64,000 bases of DNA from Anaerolineaceae bacterium. Its GTDB lineage: Bacteria; Chloroflexota; Anaerolineae; Aggregatilineales; Phototrophicaceae. The notes beneath the pieces were generated by a model. The model worked only from the letters and a program-made list of their open reading frames with translations. It was not told the origin of the DNA and made no database searches. Where the stretch lies: the NCBI GenBank assembly GCA_026708325.1, contig JAPOVC010000003.1:62001-126000 (forward strand), read 5' to 3'. Shown here piece by piece: positions 17,081 to 24,920 of the stretch (its first letter is position 1; each line of letters opens with the position of its first letter). The translations under genes were made by a program, and so were the position numbers.

Positions 17081-17089
17081 TGCTAGAAT
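17081..17089 (+). promoter_or_regulatory. Extended -10 promoter for the glycosyltransferase pair
   Basis: TGCTAGAAT is an extended -10 element 17 bases before the GTG start at 17107. No clear -35 is visible. Confidence 0.4.
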
Positions 17090-17106
17090 GACATGCGGGA
17101 GGACTT

Positions 17107-18006
17107 GTGGCGGACCTGGGCATCGTCATACTCAACTGGAATACGCGGGACCTGCTGCGGCGCTGTTTGCAGACCGTGCTGGCCAGTGAAGGCGTGGAGC
17201 GCTTTCGCGTCGTGGTGGTGGACAATGCCTCCAGCGATGACAGCGTCGCCATGTTGCGCCAGGAATTCCCGCAGGTGGGCGTGATCGCCAACCCGGTCAA
17301 CAGTGGTTACCCGGCGGGCAACAATCTGGGTCTTCGTCAGCTGGGTTACGAGGACGCGGGCCGAGTAAGGGAGGATGCGCCGCGTCACGCGATGTTGCTC
17401 AATCCGGACACCGAAGTCCCGCCCGACGCCCTGGCCAGGCTGGTGGACTACATGGACGCGCGTCCTGAAATTGGAATCGCCGGACCGCGACTGATGCTGC
17501 CGGACGGCAGTCTGGACCTGGCCTGCCGCCGCAGCTTCCCGTCACCGCAACTGTCACTGTATCGATTTACCGGGCTGGCACGTCTGTTTCCGCGTCACCG
17601 GCAGTTCGGTCGCTACAACATGACCTTCGCCGACCCCGGGCAGGAACTGGAAGTTGACGCCGTGGTCGGCGCCTGCATGATTGTGCGCAGGGAGGCCATC
17701 GCGCAGGCGGGGCTGCTGGACGAAGACTTTTTTATGTATGGCGAGGACCTGGACTGGGCCTGGCGCATCAAGGCGGCCGGCTGGAAGGTCTACTATCAGC
17801 CGCAGGTGGTGGTGCAGCACGTCAAGCGCGCGGCCAGCCGCCAGAGTCGGCGCGCCAGCCACGAGTTTCAACGCGCCATGCTGATCTTCTACCGTAAACA
17901 CTACCGGAGGTCGACGCCGCTGTGGTTACACAGCCTGGTCATGACCGGCCTGCTGCTGAAGGGCGGCCGGGCGATGTTGGCGGAAATCCGGCAACCGACC
18001 GTCTGA
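17107..18006 (+). CDS. Family 2 glycosyltransferase (rhamnosyltransferase-like)
   Basis: A 299-residue GT2 (GT-A fold) enzyme that transfers a sugar from a nucleotide donor during surface polysaccharide assembly. Motifs: IVILNWNTRDLL at the N-terminus, VVDNASSDDS, SGYPAGNNLG, the metal-binding NPDTE and the acceptor-side EDFFMYGEDLDWAWR. It resembles WbbL-like rhamnosyltransferases; the actual sugar is unknown. GTG start with a GGGAGG site ten bases before it. It overlaps the following sugar-phosphate transferase by 85 bases, so they act in one pathway. Confidence 0.87.
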   Translation: MADLGIVILNWNTRDLLRRCLQTVLASEGVERFRVVVVDNASSDDSVAMLRQEFPQVGVIANPVNSGYPAGNNLGLRQLGYEDAGRVREDAPRHAMLLNPDTEVPPDALARLVDYMDARPEIGIAGPRLMLPDGSLDLACRRSFPSPQLSLYRFTGLARLFPRHRQFGRYNMTFADPGQELEVDAVVGACMIVRREAIAQAGLLDEDFFMYGEDLDWAWRIKAAGWKVYYQPQVVVQHVKRAASRQSRRASHEFQRAMLIFYRKHYRRSTPLWLHSLVMTGLLLKGGRAMLAEIRQPTV

Positions 18007-19454
18007 ATACGGCGCAGCGGACTGCTCGCACGGGTCGCATCCGACTGCTTCTAAACCTGCTTCGCCTGGTGCTGGACGTCATCATGCTGTCGGCGGCATT
18101 TGCGTTGGCCTACCGGGCCCGCAACGCCTTCGAGTTGTTCAGCATCCCCACCAATCCGCCCAGGCTGGAGCAGTTCGGGCCCACCCTGCTGTTGCACGTG
18201 GGCACGATTTTGCTGGTGTTTTACGCCTCGCGGCTCTACCACCTGGCCCGCTCGGTCAGTACCCTGGACCAGATGCGCCGCATCCTGGGCGCAACCCTGC
18301 TGGGAGCGGTACTCGCCTACGGTCTGCAGGGTCTGGTGCTGGACCTGCTGTTGAATGCCACCGAGTATCAGGTGGACTATCCGCGCAGCCTCTTTTTCTA
18401 CGTCCTGCTGTTCAGCATCGTGCTCGTGGAGTTCGGAAGAAGCCTTTATCGCACGCTGCGCGCCTGGCTGCGTCGCCGCGGGCTGGACAACGAGACCCTG
18501 TTGATCATCGGCGCCGGCGAAGTGGCGCGGGACATGTCGGCACGAATCCGTGCCGACTCCGGCATGGGCTACAATCTGATCGGCGTCGTGGCACGCGACC
18601 GCAACGGCCCCTCTCACGCCGCGGGTCTCGACGTGATCGGCAGTTTCGCGGACATACCCCGGCTGATTGACGACTTTGACGTGGAACAGGTCATCGTTGC
18701 CCTGCCGGAGGCGCAGCGCGACGAACTGGAAGAACTCATCAACCTGTGCCGGCGCGGTCAGGTGGACATCAAGGTCTATCCGGACCTGTTCACCTGGGTG
18801 GCGGGTGACCTCAACGTCGACGAAATGGGCGGCACGCCCCTGCTAACCGTGCGGGACATTGCCCTGCGCGGCTGGAAGCTCAGTCTCAAACGCGCCATGG
18901 ATATCTGCGTTTCCTTCTGCGGGCTGGTGTTGCTTTCGCCCGTCCTGTTGCTGACGGCCTTGCTGGTGCGCCTCGAATCGACCGGGCCGGCCTTCTTCAT
19001 TCAGGAACGCATGGGTCTGGATGGCCAGTCCTTTCCCATGATCAAGTTCCGTTCCATGCATGCCGATGCCGAGCGCGGCGGTCCGGGCTGGACGGTCAGG
19101 GACGATCCCCGCCGAACGCGCCTCGGCAGGTTTCTGCGGCGAAGCAACTGGGATGAGATTCCGCAACTGATCAACGTCCTGCTGGGGCACATGAGCCTGG
19201 TGGGGCCGCGTCCCGAGCGGCCGGTCTACGTCATGCGCTTTCGCGACCAGATCCCGCGCTACATGGAACGTCACCGCGAGAAGTCGGGCATGACGGGCTG
19301 GGCCCAGGTCAATGGCCTGCGCGGCGACACCTCCATTGCGGAGCGCACGCATTTCGATCTCTGGTACGTCGAAAACTGGTCAGTATGGCTGGACGTGCGC
19401 ATCATTCTGCGCACGATCTGGCTCATTCTGCTGCGGCGGGACCGGGCCTACTGA
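17922..19454 (+). CDS. Polyprenyl glycosylphosphotransferase (WbaP/CpsE-like)
   Basis: A 510-residue membrane enzyme that loads the first sugar-1-phosphate onto undecaprenyl phosphate. N-terminal helices (about residues 45-180) are followed by a Rossmann-like domain (LLIIGAGEVARDM, about 195-300) and the C-terminal bacterial sugar transferase domain: KRAMDICVSFCGLVLL, PMIKFRSMHADAE, RSNWDEIPQLINVL, GPRPERP and GMTGWAQVNG. The GTG at 17922 lies inside the previous gene but has CGGAGG 11 bases upstream; the next usable start would cut into the first helix. Confidence 0.87.
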   Translation: MVTQPGHDRPAAEGRPGDVGGNPATDRLNTAQRTARTGRIRLLLNLLRLVLDVIMLSAAFALAYRARNAFELFSIPTNPPRLEQFGPTLLLHVGTILLVFYASRLYHLARSVSTLDQMRRILGATLLGAVLAYGLQGLVLDLLLNATEYQVDYPRSLFFYVLLFSIVLVEFGRSLYRTLRAWLRRRGLDNETLLIIGAGEVARDMSARIRADSGMGYNLIGVVARDRNGPSHAAGLDVIGSFADIPRLIDDFDVEQVIVALPEAQRDELEELINLCRRGQVDIKVYPDLFTWVAGDLNVDEMGGTPLLTVRDIALRGWKLSLKRAMDICVSFCGLVLLSPVLLLTALLVRLESTGPAFFIQERMGLDGQSFPMIKFRSMHADAERGGPGWTVRDDPRRTRLGRFLRRSNWDEIPQLINVLLGHMSLVGPRPERPVYVMRFRDQIPRYMERHREKSGMTGWAQVNGLRGDTSIAERTHFDLWYVENWSVWLDVRIILRTIWLILLRRDRAY

Positions 19455-19462
19455 GGCCTGGC

Positions 19463-20452
19463 TCAGCGCATCCGCGATTCGCTGAACCACATATCGGCGT
19501 TGTCGCCCAGCTTGTCCTTTACGGGCTCCGTGATTTCGGCCAGTTGACTCAGCGTGGTCTCGTCCAGGGTGAGGTCAAGCGCCGGCAGGTTCCAGGAGAC
19601 TTCCTCCGGTTTGCGCGCCCCGACCAGGATGGAAGTCACGCCGCTCTGCTGCAGGAGCCAGGCCATGGAGAGACAGGCCATGGTGGTGTTCAGCGACTCG
19701 GCCAGCACCCTGATTTCGGGCAGGGCCGCGAAGATTTCGCTTTCGCAACCTTCATCATCATGTTTGGTATCCGGCAGCGTGCGACTGTACCAACGCGTGC
19801 GTTTCAGGTAACCGGGCACGTCCTCAATAGCGGCGTAGCGCCCCGTTAGCAGGCCCTGGGCCAGCGAACTGTAGCAAAGAATGCCGACGTCGTGTTCTTC
19901 GCAGAGCGGCTTGATTTCGCGTTCGATGACGCGCCACAGCAAGCTGAAATTGACCTGGTTGGTCACGATCTGACAGGCGGCGACCGCCTCTGACAGGTCG
20001 AGCGGGCCGAAGTTGCTGACGCCGATGGCGCGTACCTTGCCCTGTTCCTGCAAACGCTGCAGGGCGCCGAGGGAATCGGACAGGGGGATGTCATGGTTCG
20101 GCCAGTGAATCTGGTAGAGATCGATGTAATCAGTCTGCAGCAGGCGCAGGCTGCGTTCGCAGGCGGCCGGCACAGCCGCCGGATGCAAACTGTCGTCGCC
20201 CAGCTTGGTGGCGATGACGGCTTCGTGGCGACGTCCCCGCAGGCCTTCTCCCAGCACCTGCTCGGACTTGCCCTTGTCATAGGCTTCCGCCGTGTCGAAG
20301 AAGTTGATGCCGGCATCCAGCGCGGCATGCACCGTGGCGATTGAGTCGGCATCATCCTGTTCGCCCCAGGCGAATACGCCGCCAAAGGGCCAGCAACCCA
20401 GGGCGATGACCGAAACCTCTATGTCACTGTTCCCAAGTCTTGTGTAGCGCAT
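19463..20452 (-). CDS. Aldo/keto reductase
   Basis: A 329-residue AKR TIM barrel using NADPH to reduce aldehydes or ketones. The catalytic Asp and Tyr are in FFDTAEAYDKGKSE, the Lys in AVIATKLG and the His in DLYQIHWPN. The C-terminal VGARKPEEV is the cofactor-binding segment. It is convergent with the WbaP-like gene (8-base gap) and divergent from proS. GGGAGGGAGG precedes the ATG. The substrate is unknown; the closest general class is the L-glyceraldehyde 3-phosphate/general-stress AKR group. Confidence 0.87.
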   Translation of the reverse strand: MRYTRLGNSDIEVSVIALGCWPFGGVFAWGEQDDADSIATVHAALDAGINFFDTAEAYDKGKSEQVLGEGLRGRRHEAVIATKLGDDSLHPAAVPAACERSLRLLQTDYIDLYQIHWPNHDIPLSDSLGALQRLQEQGKVRAIGVSNFGPLDLSEAVAACQIVTNQVNFSLLWRVIEREIKPLCEEHDVGILCYSSLAQGLLTGRYAAIEDVPGYLKRTRWYSRTLPDTKHDDEGCESEIFAALPEIRVLAESLNTTMACLSMAWLLQQSGVTSILVGARKPEEVSWNLPALDLTLDETTLSQLAEITEPVKDKLGDNADMWFSESRMR

Positions 20453-20478
20453 GGTGCCTCCCTCCCGTCGCCGCGGGG

Positions 20479-20486
20479 ATTATACA
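20479..20486 (-). promoter_or_regulatory. Promoter -10 for the aldo/keto reductase
   Basis: On the minus strand TG is directly followed by TATAAT (complement of 20479-20484), 27 bases upstream of the start. A proS promoter box at 20514-20519 faces the other way. Confidence 0.45.
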
Positions 20487-20513
20487 GCCGAAGCCCCTGC
20501 AGGCGAATTCATG

Positions 20514-20519
20514 TATACT
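20514..20519 (+). promoter_or_regulatory. Promoter -10 for proS
   Basis: TATACT preceded by TG and followed by GGG. No recognisable -35. Transcription would start near 20526, giving a leader of about 36 bases to the chosen ATG at 20562. Confidence 0.45.
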
Positions 20520-20561
20520 GGGCTCCGCATGATCCGCAATTCAAAAGGGACGAGAAACTTC

Positions 20562-22001
20562 ATGGCAGCGCAGGTCACACCCCAGAGCGAAGATTTTTCC
20601 AGGTGGTACAACGATATTGTCTACCGGGCGGACCTGGCGGCGCAGTCACCGGTGCGTGGATCGGTGATCATCAAGCCCTACGGCTACGAGCTTTGGGAAG
20701 GCATTCGCGACGCGCTCGACCTGCGCTTCAAGGCCACCGGTCACCGCAATGCCTACTTTCCACTGCTCATTCCCGAGAGTTATTTGCGGCGCGAGGCGGA
20801 GCACGTCGAAGGCTTCAGCCCCGAACTGGCGGTCGTGACGCATGCCGGTGGCAAGAAACTGGAAGAAGCGCTGGTCATCCGGCCCACGTCCGAGACCATC
20901 ATTGGCGAGGCCTTCAGCGAATGGATTCAGTCCTGGCGGGACTTGCCGCTGCTGATCAACCAGTGGTCCAACGTTGTGCGCTGGGAATTGCGCACGCGAC
21001 CCTTCCTGCGCACTTCCGAGTTTCTTTGGCAGGAAGGACACACGGCCCACGCAACGGACGATGAGGCCGAGGCAGAGACCCTGCAAATGCTGGAAATCTA
21101 TGCGGACGTGGCCATCAACGAGGCGGCGATTCCGGTCATCAGCGGGCGCAAAAGCAACATCGAGCGCTTTGCCGGCGCGCTGCGCACCTACACGATTGAG
21201 GCCATGATGGGCGACAAACGCGCCCTGCAGGCGGGCACCAGCCACAACCTGGGGCAGAATTTCGCGCATGCCTTCGACATTCGCTATCTGGACGAGAACA
21301 ACCAGCAACAGTTGTGCTGGACGACTTCATGGGGCCTGAGCACGCGCATGGTCGGCGCCGTGGTGATGGCCCATGGCGACGACACCGGCTTGCGACTGCC
21401 GCCCAGGCTGGCCCCCTGGCAGGTCGTGATCGTGCCGATCACCCGTGGCGATGAAGAGCGTGAGACTGTCCATGCCAGCGCCCAGGCCCTGAAGGAAGAA
21501 CTGGACGACGCGGGCATTCGCACACACCTCGACGCCCGTGAAGGCCTGCGGCCAGGTTTCAAGTTCAATGACTGGGAATTGCGCGGGGTACCCTTGCGCC
21601 TCGAACTGGGCCCGCGCGACGTGGCCAGCAATTCGGTCGTCCTGGCGCGGCGCGACATCCCCGGGCGGGAAGGCAAGACGAGTGTCGCCCGGTCCGGCCT
21701 GACCCAGGCCGTCGTGGAAGGCCTGCAGGCCATCCAGAGCAACATGCTCAATGCAGCGACGACCTTTCGCGATGACAACATTCACGATGCCCGCGATTAC
21801 GCGGACCTGCGCGAAATCATCGAGGCCGGCGGCTGGGCCCGCGGTTACTGGGCTGGCGACGACGACGATGAACGGCGCGTCAAGGACGAGACCGGCGCCA
21901 CGATTCGTTGTTTCCCCTTTGACCAGGCGGATGATCGCGGTCCCTGTCTGTTGACTGACGCCGGTGACGGAGAAATCGCCCTGTTTGCGCGCGCCTACTG
22001 A
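20562..22001 (+). CDS. proS: Proline-tRNA ligase, short archaeal/eukaryote type
   Basis: Class II aminoacyl-tRNA synthetase charging tRNA-Pro, 479 residues. Motif 2 is in TRPFLRTSEFLWQEGHTAHA, preceded by RPTSETIIGEAFSEW; motif 3 and the anticodon-binding domain (QVVIVPITRG onward) follow, then the C-terminal extension characteristic of the archaeal-like form. It lacks the editing insertion of long bacterial ProS; a separate YbaK-like deacylase gene in this window (59158) could supply Cys-tRNA-Pro editing. ATG 20562 has AAAAGGGA upstream and sits after the promoter. Confidence 0.94.
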   Translation: MAAQVTPQSEDFSRWYNDIVYRADLAAQSPVRGSVIIKPYGYELWEGIRDALDLRFKATGHRNAYFPLLIPESYLRREAEHVEGFSPELAVVTHAGGKKLEEALVIRPTSETIIGEAFSEWIQSWRDLPLLINQWSNVVRWELRTRPFLRTSEFLWQEGHTAHATDDEAEAETLQMLEIYADVAINEAAIPVISGRKSNIERFAGALRTYTIEAMMGDKRALQAGTSHNLGQNFAHAFDIRYLDENNQQQLCWTTSWGLSTRMVGAVVMAHGDDTGLRLPPRLAPWQVVIVPITRGDEERETVHASAQALKEELDDAGIRTHLDAREGLRPGFKFNDWELRGVPLRLELGPRDVASNSVVLARRDIPGREGKTSVARSGLTQAVVEGLQAIQSNMLNAATTFRDDNIHDARDYADLREIIEAGGWARGYWAGDDDDERRVKDETGATIRCFPFDQADDRGPCLLTDAGDGEIALFARAY

Positions 22002-22097
22002 GCCGGAGCGCTGTACAGAGTAGACAGACGCGCTGGTAAAGGTCATCGTTTTCCGGTGTCTTTTCGCCTCAAATTGCTCTGCGCCGGAATCTGACCG

Positions 22098-22126
22098 TTG
22101 TCAAATGTGTCGCCCTTTGTTATATT
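22098..22126 (+). promoter_or_regulatory. Sigma70-type promoter for the tandem-NYN gene
   Basis: TTGTCA (22098-22103), 17 bases, TATATT (22121-22126). The gene starts at 22239, so the leader is about 105 bases. It contains a weak GGCC/GGCC hairpin and a run of eight T (22222-22229) just before the GGGGAAG ribosome site. Confidence 0.6.
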
Positions 22127-22238
22127 TGGCACAATCAGACGCGAAGGGATGAAGGGCGAATAGTTGCTGTAGCGGACTGCTGATTGGTTCCGCTCCCGGC
22201 GCGGCCGCAAACGGGCCTTCATTTTTTTTGGGGAAGAA

Positions 22239-24377
22239 ATGACCGCTTTTTTGATAGTTGACGTACAAGACCTGCAACAACGCCTGCAGCGGCGGGGCAT
22301 CGCCGTAGATTTGCAAGAACTGGCCGTGGGGTTGAAAGGCAACGCCACCCTGGTAGCCGGGCTCATGGGTCCGGACAAGTTGCGCGCGCTCGCCATCGTG
22401 GAGCCGGACGCTGGCGCCGCCTACGGCGAGGGACCGCGCGTTTCCCGCATTTTTCGCGATGCCGGTTACACAATTCTGCCGCAGACTCCGCGCGACCTGT
22501 TGTCCGCAGAACTGCTTTCGCTCCTGACGGCCGCCGACAGCGATCGACTCGATGAAGTCATTCTGGTCACCGACAGCGAGGACCTGGTGCCCCTGTTGCG
22601 TGAGGTCCAGTCCGCCAGAAGCGCGCGAATTCGCGTGTGGGGCATAGAAAATGTGCTGGAAGGGACGGACCTGCAGGACCTTGTGGTTTTTCAGCCCCTG
22701 ACCACGCTGCCGGGATTGCAACAAACGCGCAATGTCGCCGTTTACATCGACTTTGAAAACATCACCATCAGTCTCAATGAACAGGGATTTACGGTCAATC
22801 TGGACCATCTGATCGAGCGCTTCATCTCCCAGGCCAATGCCTATGGCCAGGTCGTCAAGATGGCCGCCTATGCGCCCTGGTACCAGCGCGGCAGCCTGCC
22901 GCCCCTGGTCGATGAGGCTGGCAACGAAGTCGCGGATGATGCGCCACGGCGCTTGCTCATGGCCAATATTGACGCCGTGAACAGCCTGCCCGGCAAGAAC
23001 AGCGCGGACATGCGGATCGCGCGCGACGTCACGACCGACGCCGGCCACGAAGACGCCGCCGACGTCTACATCGTCGCCAGTGGCGACCGTGACTTCAACG
23101 ACATGCTCACCAGCCTGCGCTCCCGTGGCAAACAGGTCATCGTCTGGGGTGTACGCGGCAGTACCAGCCGGCAGCTGGAAAGCAACCCGGGCATCGCCGT
23201 CGAATACGTGGAAGACTTCACGAACCTCAAGACGCACCGCTCGCTGTGGACCGAATCGATGTTGTCCGAGAGGGAAGAGGACACATCCGCCTTTCTGCCC
23301 TCACAGTGGAGTAGCATCATTATCCAGCTGGACCGTCTGACGTCCTGCGAAGACCGGGATTCCGTCTCGCCCCAACTCCTGGTGGAGCAATTGCTTGAGG
23401 TCGCTGCGGTTTCCTCGCTGTCCCGCGGTGAGGACCTGGTGACCCAGGCTGTGAAAATGGGCATCCTCAAGGCGGCGCCCGAGAAGGGCGAGGTGTCGCT
23501 CAACCCCGACAATCCGATTGTGGGCAAGACGCGCCTGGTCACCAGCCGAATCGTCTTGCGGGTGGAGCGCACCCTTCAGGTCCGTCGCTGGGAATACGTC
23601 AACTACGGTTTTCTTATCAAGGGCCTGGCGATGGACCGCGAACTGGGGCAGCCCGGCTGCAACCTGAGCGATCTGTGGCGCTCCGACTGGATCGACAGGC
23701 TTGTGCGCGAGCAGATACTGCGACGGGAACTGATACCGCACCGTCTCAATCCCGAGGACATGGTGCCCGTCATCAGTCTGCGTTCCGGCTCCGAAAAGTT
23801 GTTGCAATTGCCACGACGGGCGCAGGAACTGCACAGTTTCGAATGGGGCGGGATCCCGTTTCAGCGGCTTGAGGAGATGGAGCCGGAAACGGCAGCCATG
23901 GTGCGCCGGATCATCGTCAGCGTGGAACAGTTCACCAGTTTTCGACGTTTCCTGTGGTGCCCGCTGGGGAGCCTGCACAAGCGCCTGCTGGAGCATGACA
24001 GGGGCACCAACTTCCAGCGGGCGATCGATTATCTGGTGGCCAACGACGCCATCTCGCTGAATGACTATCCCAATCCCCGCAGCGCCTTTCTGACCAAGGG
24101 CATTTCCCTGCAGACGGAAAGCCTGGTCTGTCATACGGTGCTGGCGCAAAGGGACCAAATGGTCAGCGCGCTGCTGGCGCTGTACGACAGCGGCGAGACG
24201 ATCAGCCATGAAGCGCTGGAAGGGCGGGTCATGGGGTATGACATCGACCTGTGGCTTTCGATTCTGCTGTCCGAGAACATTCTGAATCGTATCCCTGACA
24301 ACCCGGACGAGTTCAGCCTCTTTCGCACACACCATACGGTCAACCGGGTGGCCAATGCCCTGCGCAGCGTCCCCTGA
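22239..24377 (+). CDS. Tandem NYN-domain protein (LabA/MARF1-like PIN-fold nuclease)
   Basis: A 712-residue protein with two NYN (PIN-like RNase) domains. The second (about 166-330) looks complete: YIDFENI, the acidic SADMRIARD segment and VASGDRDFNDML followed by GKQVIVWG. The first (about 1-160) keeps VTDSEDLVPLL but has VDVQDL where the family has an Asp-x-x-Asn pattern, so it may be inactive. The C-terminal 380 residues have no motif I recognise; their alternating helices and strands could be winged-helix modules. Usual single-NYN proteins are 170-300 residues. It is followed by rpsO and pnp; a role in RNA turnover is inference. Confidence 0.8.
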   Translation: MTAFLIVDVQDLQQRLQRRGIAVDLQELAVGLKGNATLVAGLMGPDKLRALAIVEPDAGAAYGEGPRVSRIFRDAGYTILPQTPRDLLSAELLSLLTAADSDRLDEVILVTDSEDLVPLLREVQSARSARIRVWGIENVLEGTDLQDLVVFQPLTTLPGLQQTRNVAVYIDFENITISLNEQGFTVNLDHLIERFISQANAYGQVVKMAAYAPWYQRGSLPPLVDEAGNEVADDAPRRLLMANIDAVNSLPGKNSADMRIARDVTTDAGHEDAADVYIVASGDRDFNDMLTSLRSRGKQVIVWGVRGSTSRQLESNPGIAVEYVEDFTNLKTHRSLWTESMLSEREEDTSAFLPSQWSSIIIQLDRLTSCEDRDSVSPQLLVEQLLEVAAVSSLSRGEDLVTQAVKMGILKAAPEKGEVSLNPDNPIVGKTRLVTSRIVLRVERTLQVRRWEYVNYGFLIKGLAMDRELGQPGCNLSDLWRSDWIDRLVREQILRRELIPHRLNPEDMVPVISLRSGSEKLLQLPRRAQELHSFEWGGIPFQRLEEMEPETAAMVRRIIVSVEQFTSFRRFLWCPLGSLHKRLLEHDRGTNFQRAIDYLVANDAISLNDYPNPRSAFLTKGISLQTESLVCHTVLAQRDQMVSALLALYDSGETISHEALEGRVMGYDIDLWLSILLSENILNRIPDNPDEFSLFRTHHTVNRVANALRSVP

Positions 24378-24393
24378 GGCAGCAGAACCGACC

Positions 24394-24422
24394 TTGTTCA
24401 GGGCAGGTGCATCCGCTACACT
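24394..24422 (+). promoter_or_regulatory. Sigma70-type promoter for rpsO
   Basis: TTGTTC (24394-24399), 17 bases, TACACT (24417-24422), then GGG. It lies just after the NYN stop and 66 bases before the rpsO start. Confidence 0.55.
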
Positions 24423-24488
24423 GGGACATTGACATTGACCGACATGCCACTGCCCGGCGTGTCCGGTGACAGGCAACAGGAAACGGGT

Positions 24489-24752
24489 ATGGACAGGGAA
24501 ACCAAACAGGCACTGATCAACGACTACGCCCGACACGAAAACGACACGGGATCGCCGGAGGTACAAATCGCGATCCTGTCGACGCGCATCAGCCAGTTGA
24601 CGGAGCACTTGCGGGCCAACAACCACGACGAATCTTCCCGTCGCGGCCTGCTGAAACTGGTTGGCAAACGCCGGCGACATTTGAATTATCTGAACCGCAA
24701 GAACCCCGATGCCTATCGCGAAATGCTGCAGCGGCTTGGCCTGCGACGCTAG
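24489..24752 (+). CDS. rpsO: 30S ribosomal protein uS15
   Basis: An 87-residue uS15 that binds 16S rRNA helices in the central domain. The family hallmarks [42 protein letters not shown] and the tail [14 protein letters not shown] are present. The start gives the standard length; upstream in-frame codons are leader. rpsO-pnp order is conserved in many bacteria. Confidence 0.97.
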   Translation: MDRETKQALINDYARHENDTGSPEVQIAILSTRISQLTEHLRANNHDESSRRGLLKLVGKRRRHLNYLNRKNPDAYREMLQRLGLRR

Positions 24753-24786
24753 CGACAGGGCAGGGAGCTCAGAATCTGTGTATCCG

Positions 24787-24816
24787 GGATGGTCCGGCCG
24801 GGCCATCCTTCTTTCG
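24787..24816 (+). terminator. Terminator between rpsO and pnp
   Basis: GGATGG (24787-24792) pairs with CCATCC (24803-24808) around a GC-rich ten-base loop, followed by TTCTTTCG. The T tract is interrupted, so read-through into pnp is likely. Confidence 0.5.
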
Positions 24817-24837
24817 TTGTTGCCCGGGGCGCAGGAC

Positions 24838-24880
24838 CTGGAGTATGCCGCCGACAGAACAGGCCGGCGTCACACTCCAG
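24838..24880 (+). promoter_or_regulatory. Leader stem-loop of pnp, possible autoregulatory site
   Basis: CTGGAGT (24838-24844) pairs with ACTCCAG (24874-24880); an inner GCCG/CGGC pair (24847-24850 with 24865-24868) extends the stem. It lies 40 bases upstream of the PNPase start. In E. coli a pnp leader hairpin is cut by RNase III and then bound by PNPase; a similar role here is inference. Confidence 0.4.
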
Positions 24881-24920
24881 TCCCTGTCTTCCGGGCCCCT
24901 GAAATCCAACAGGAGGCAAT

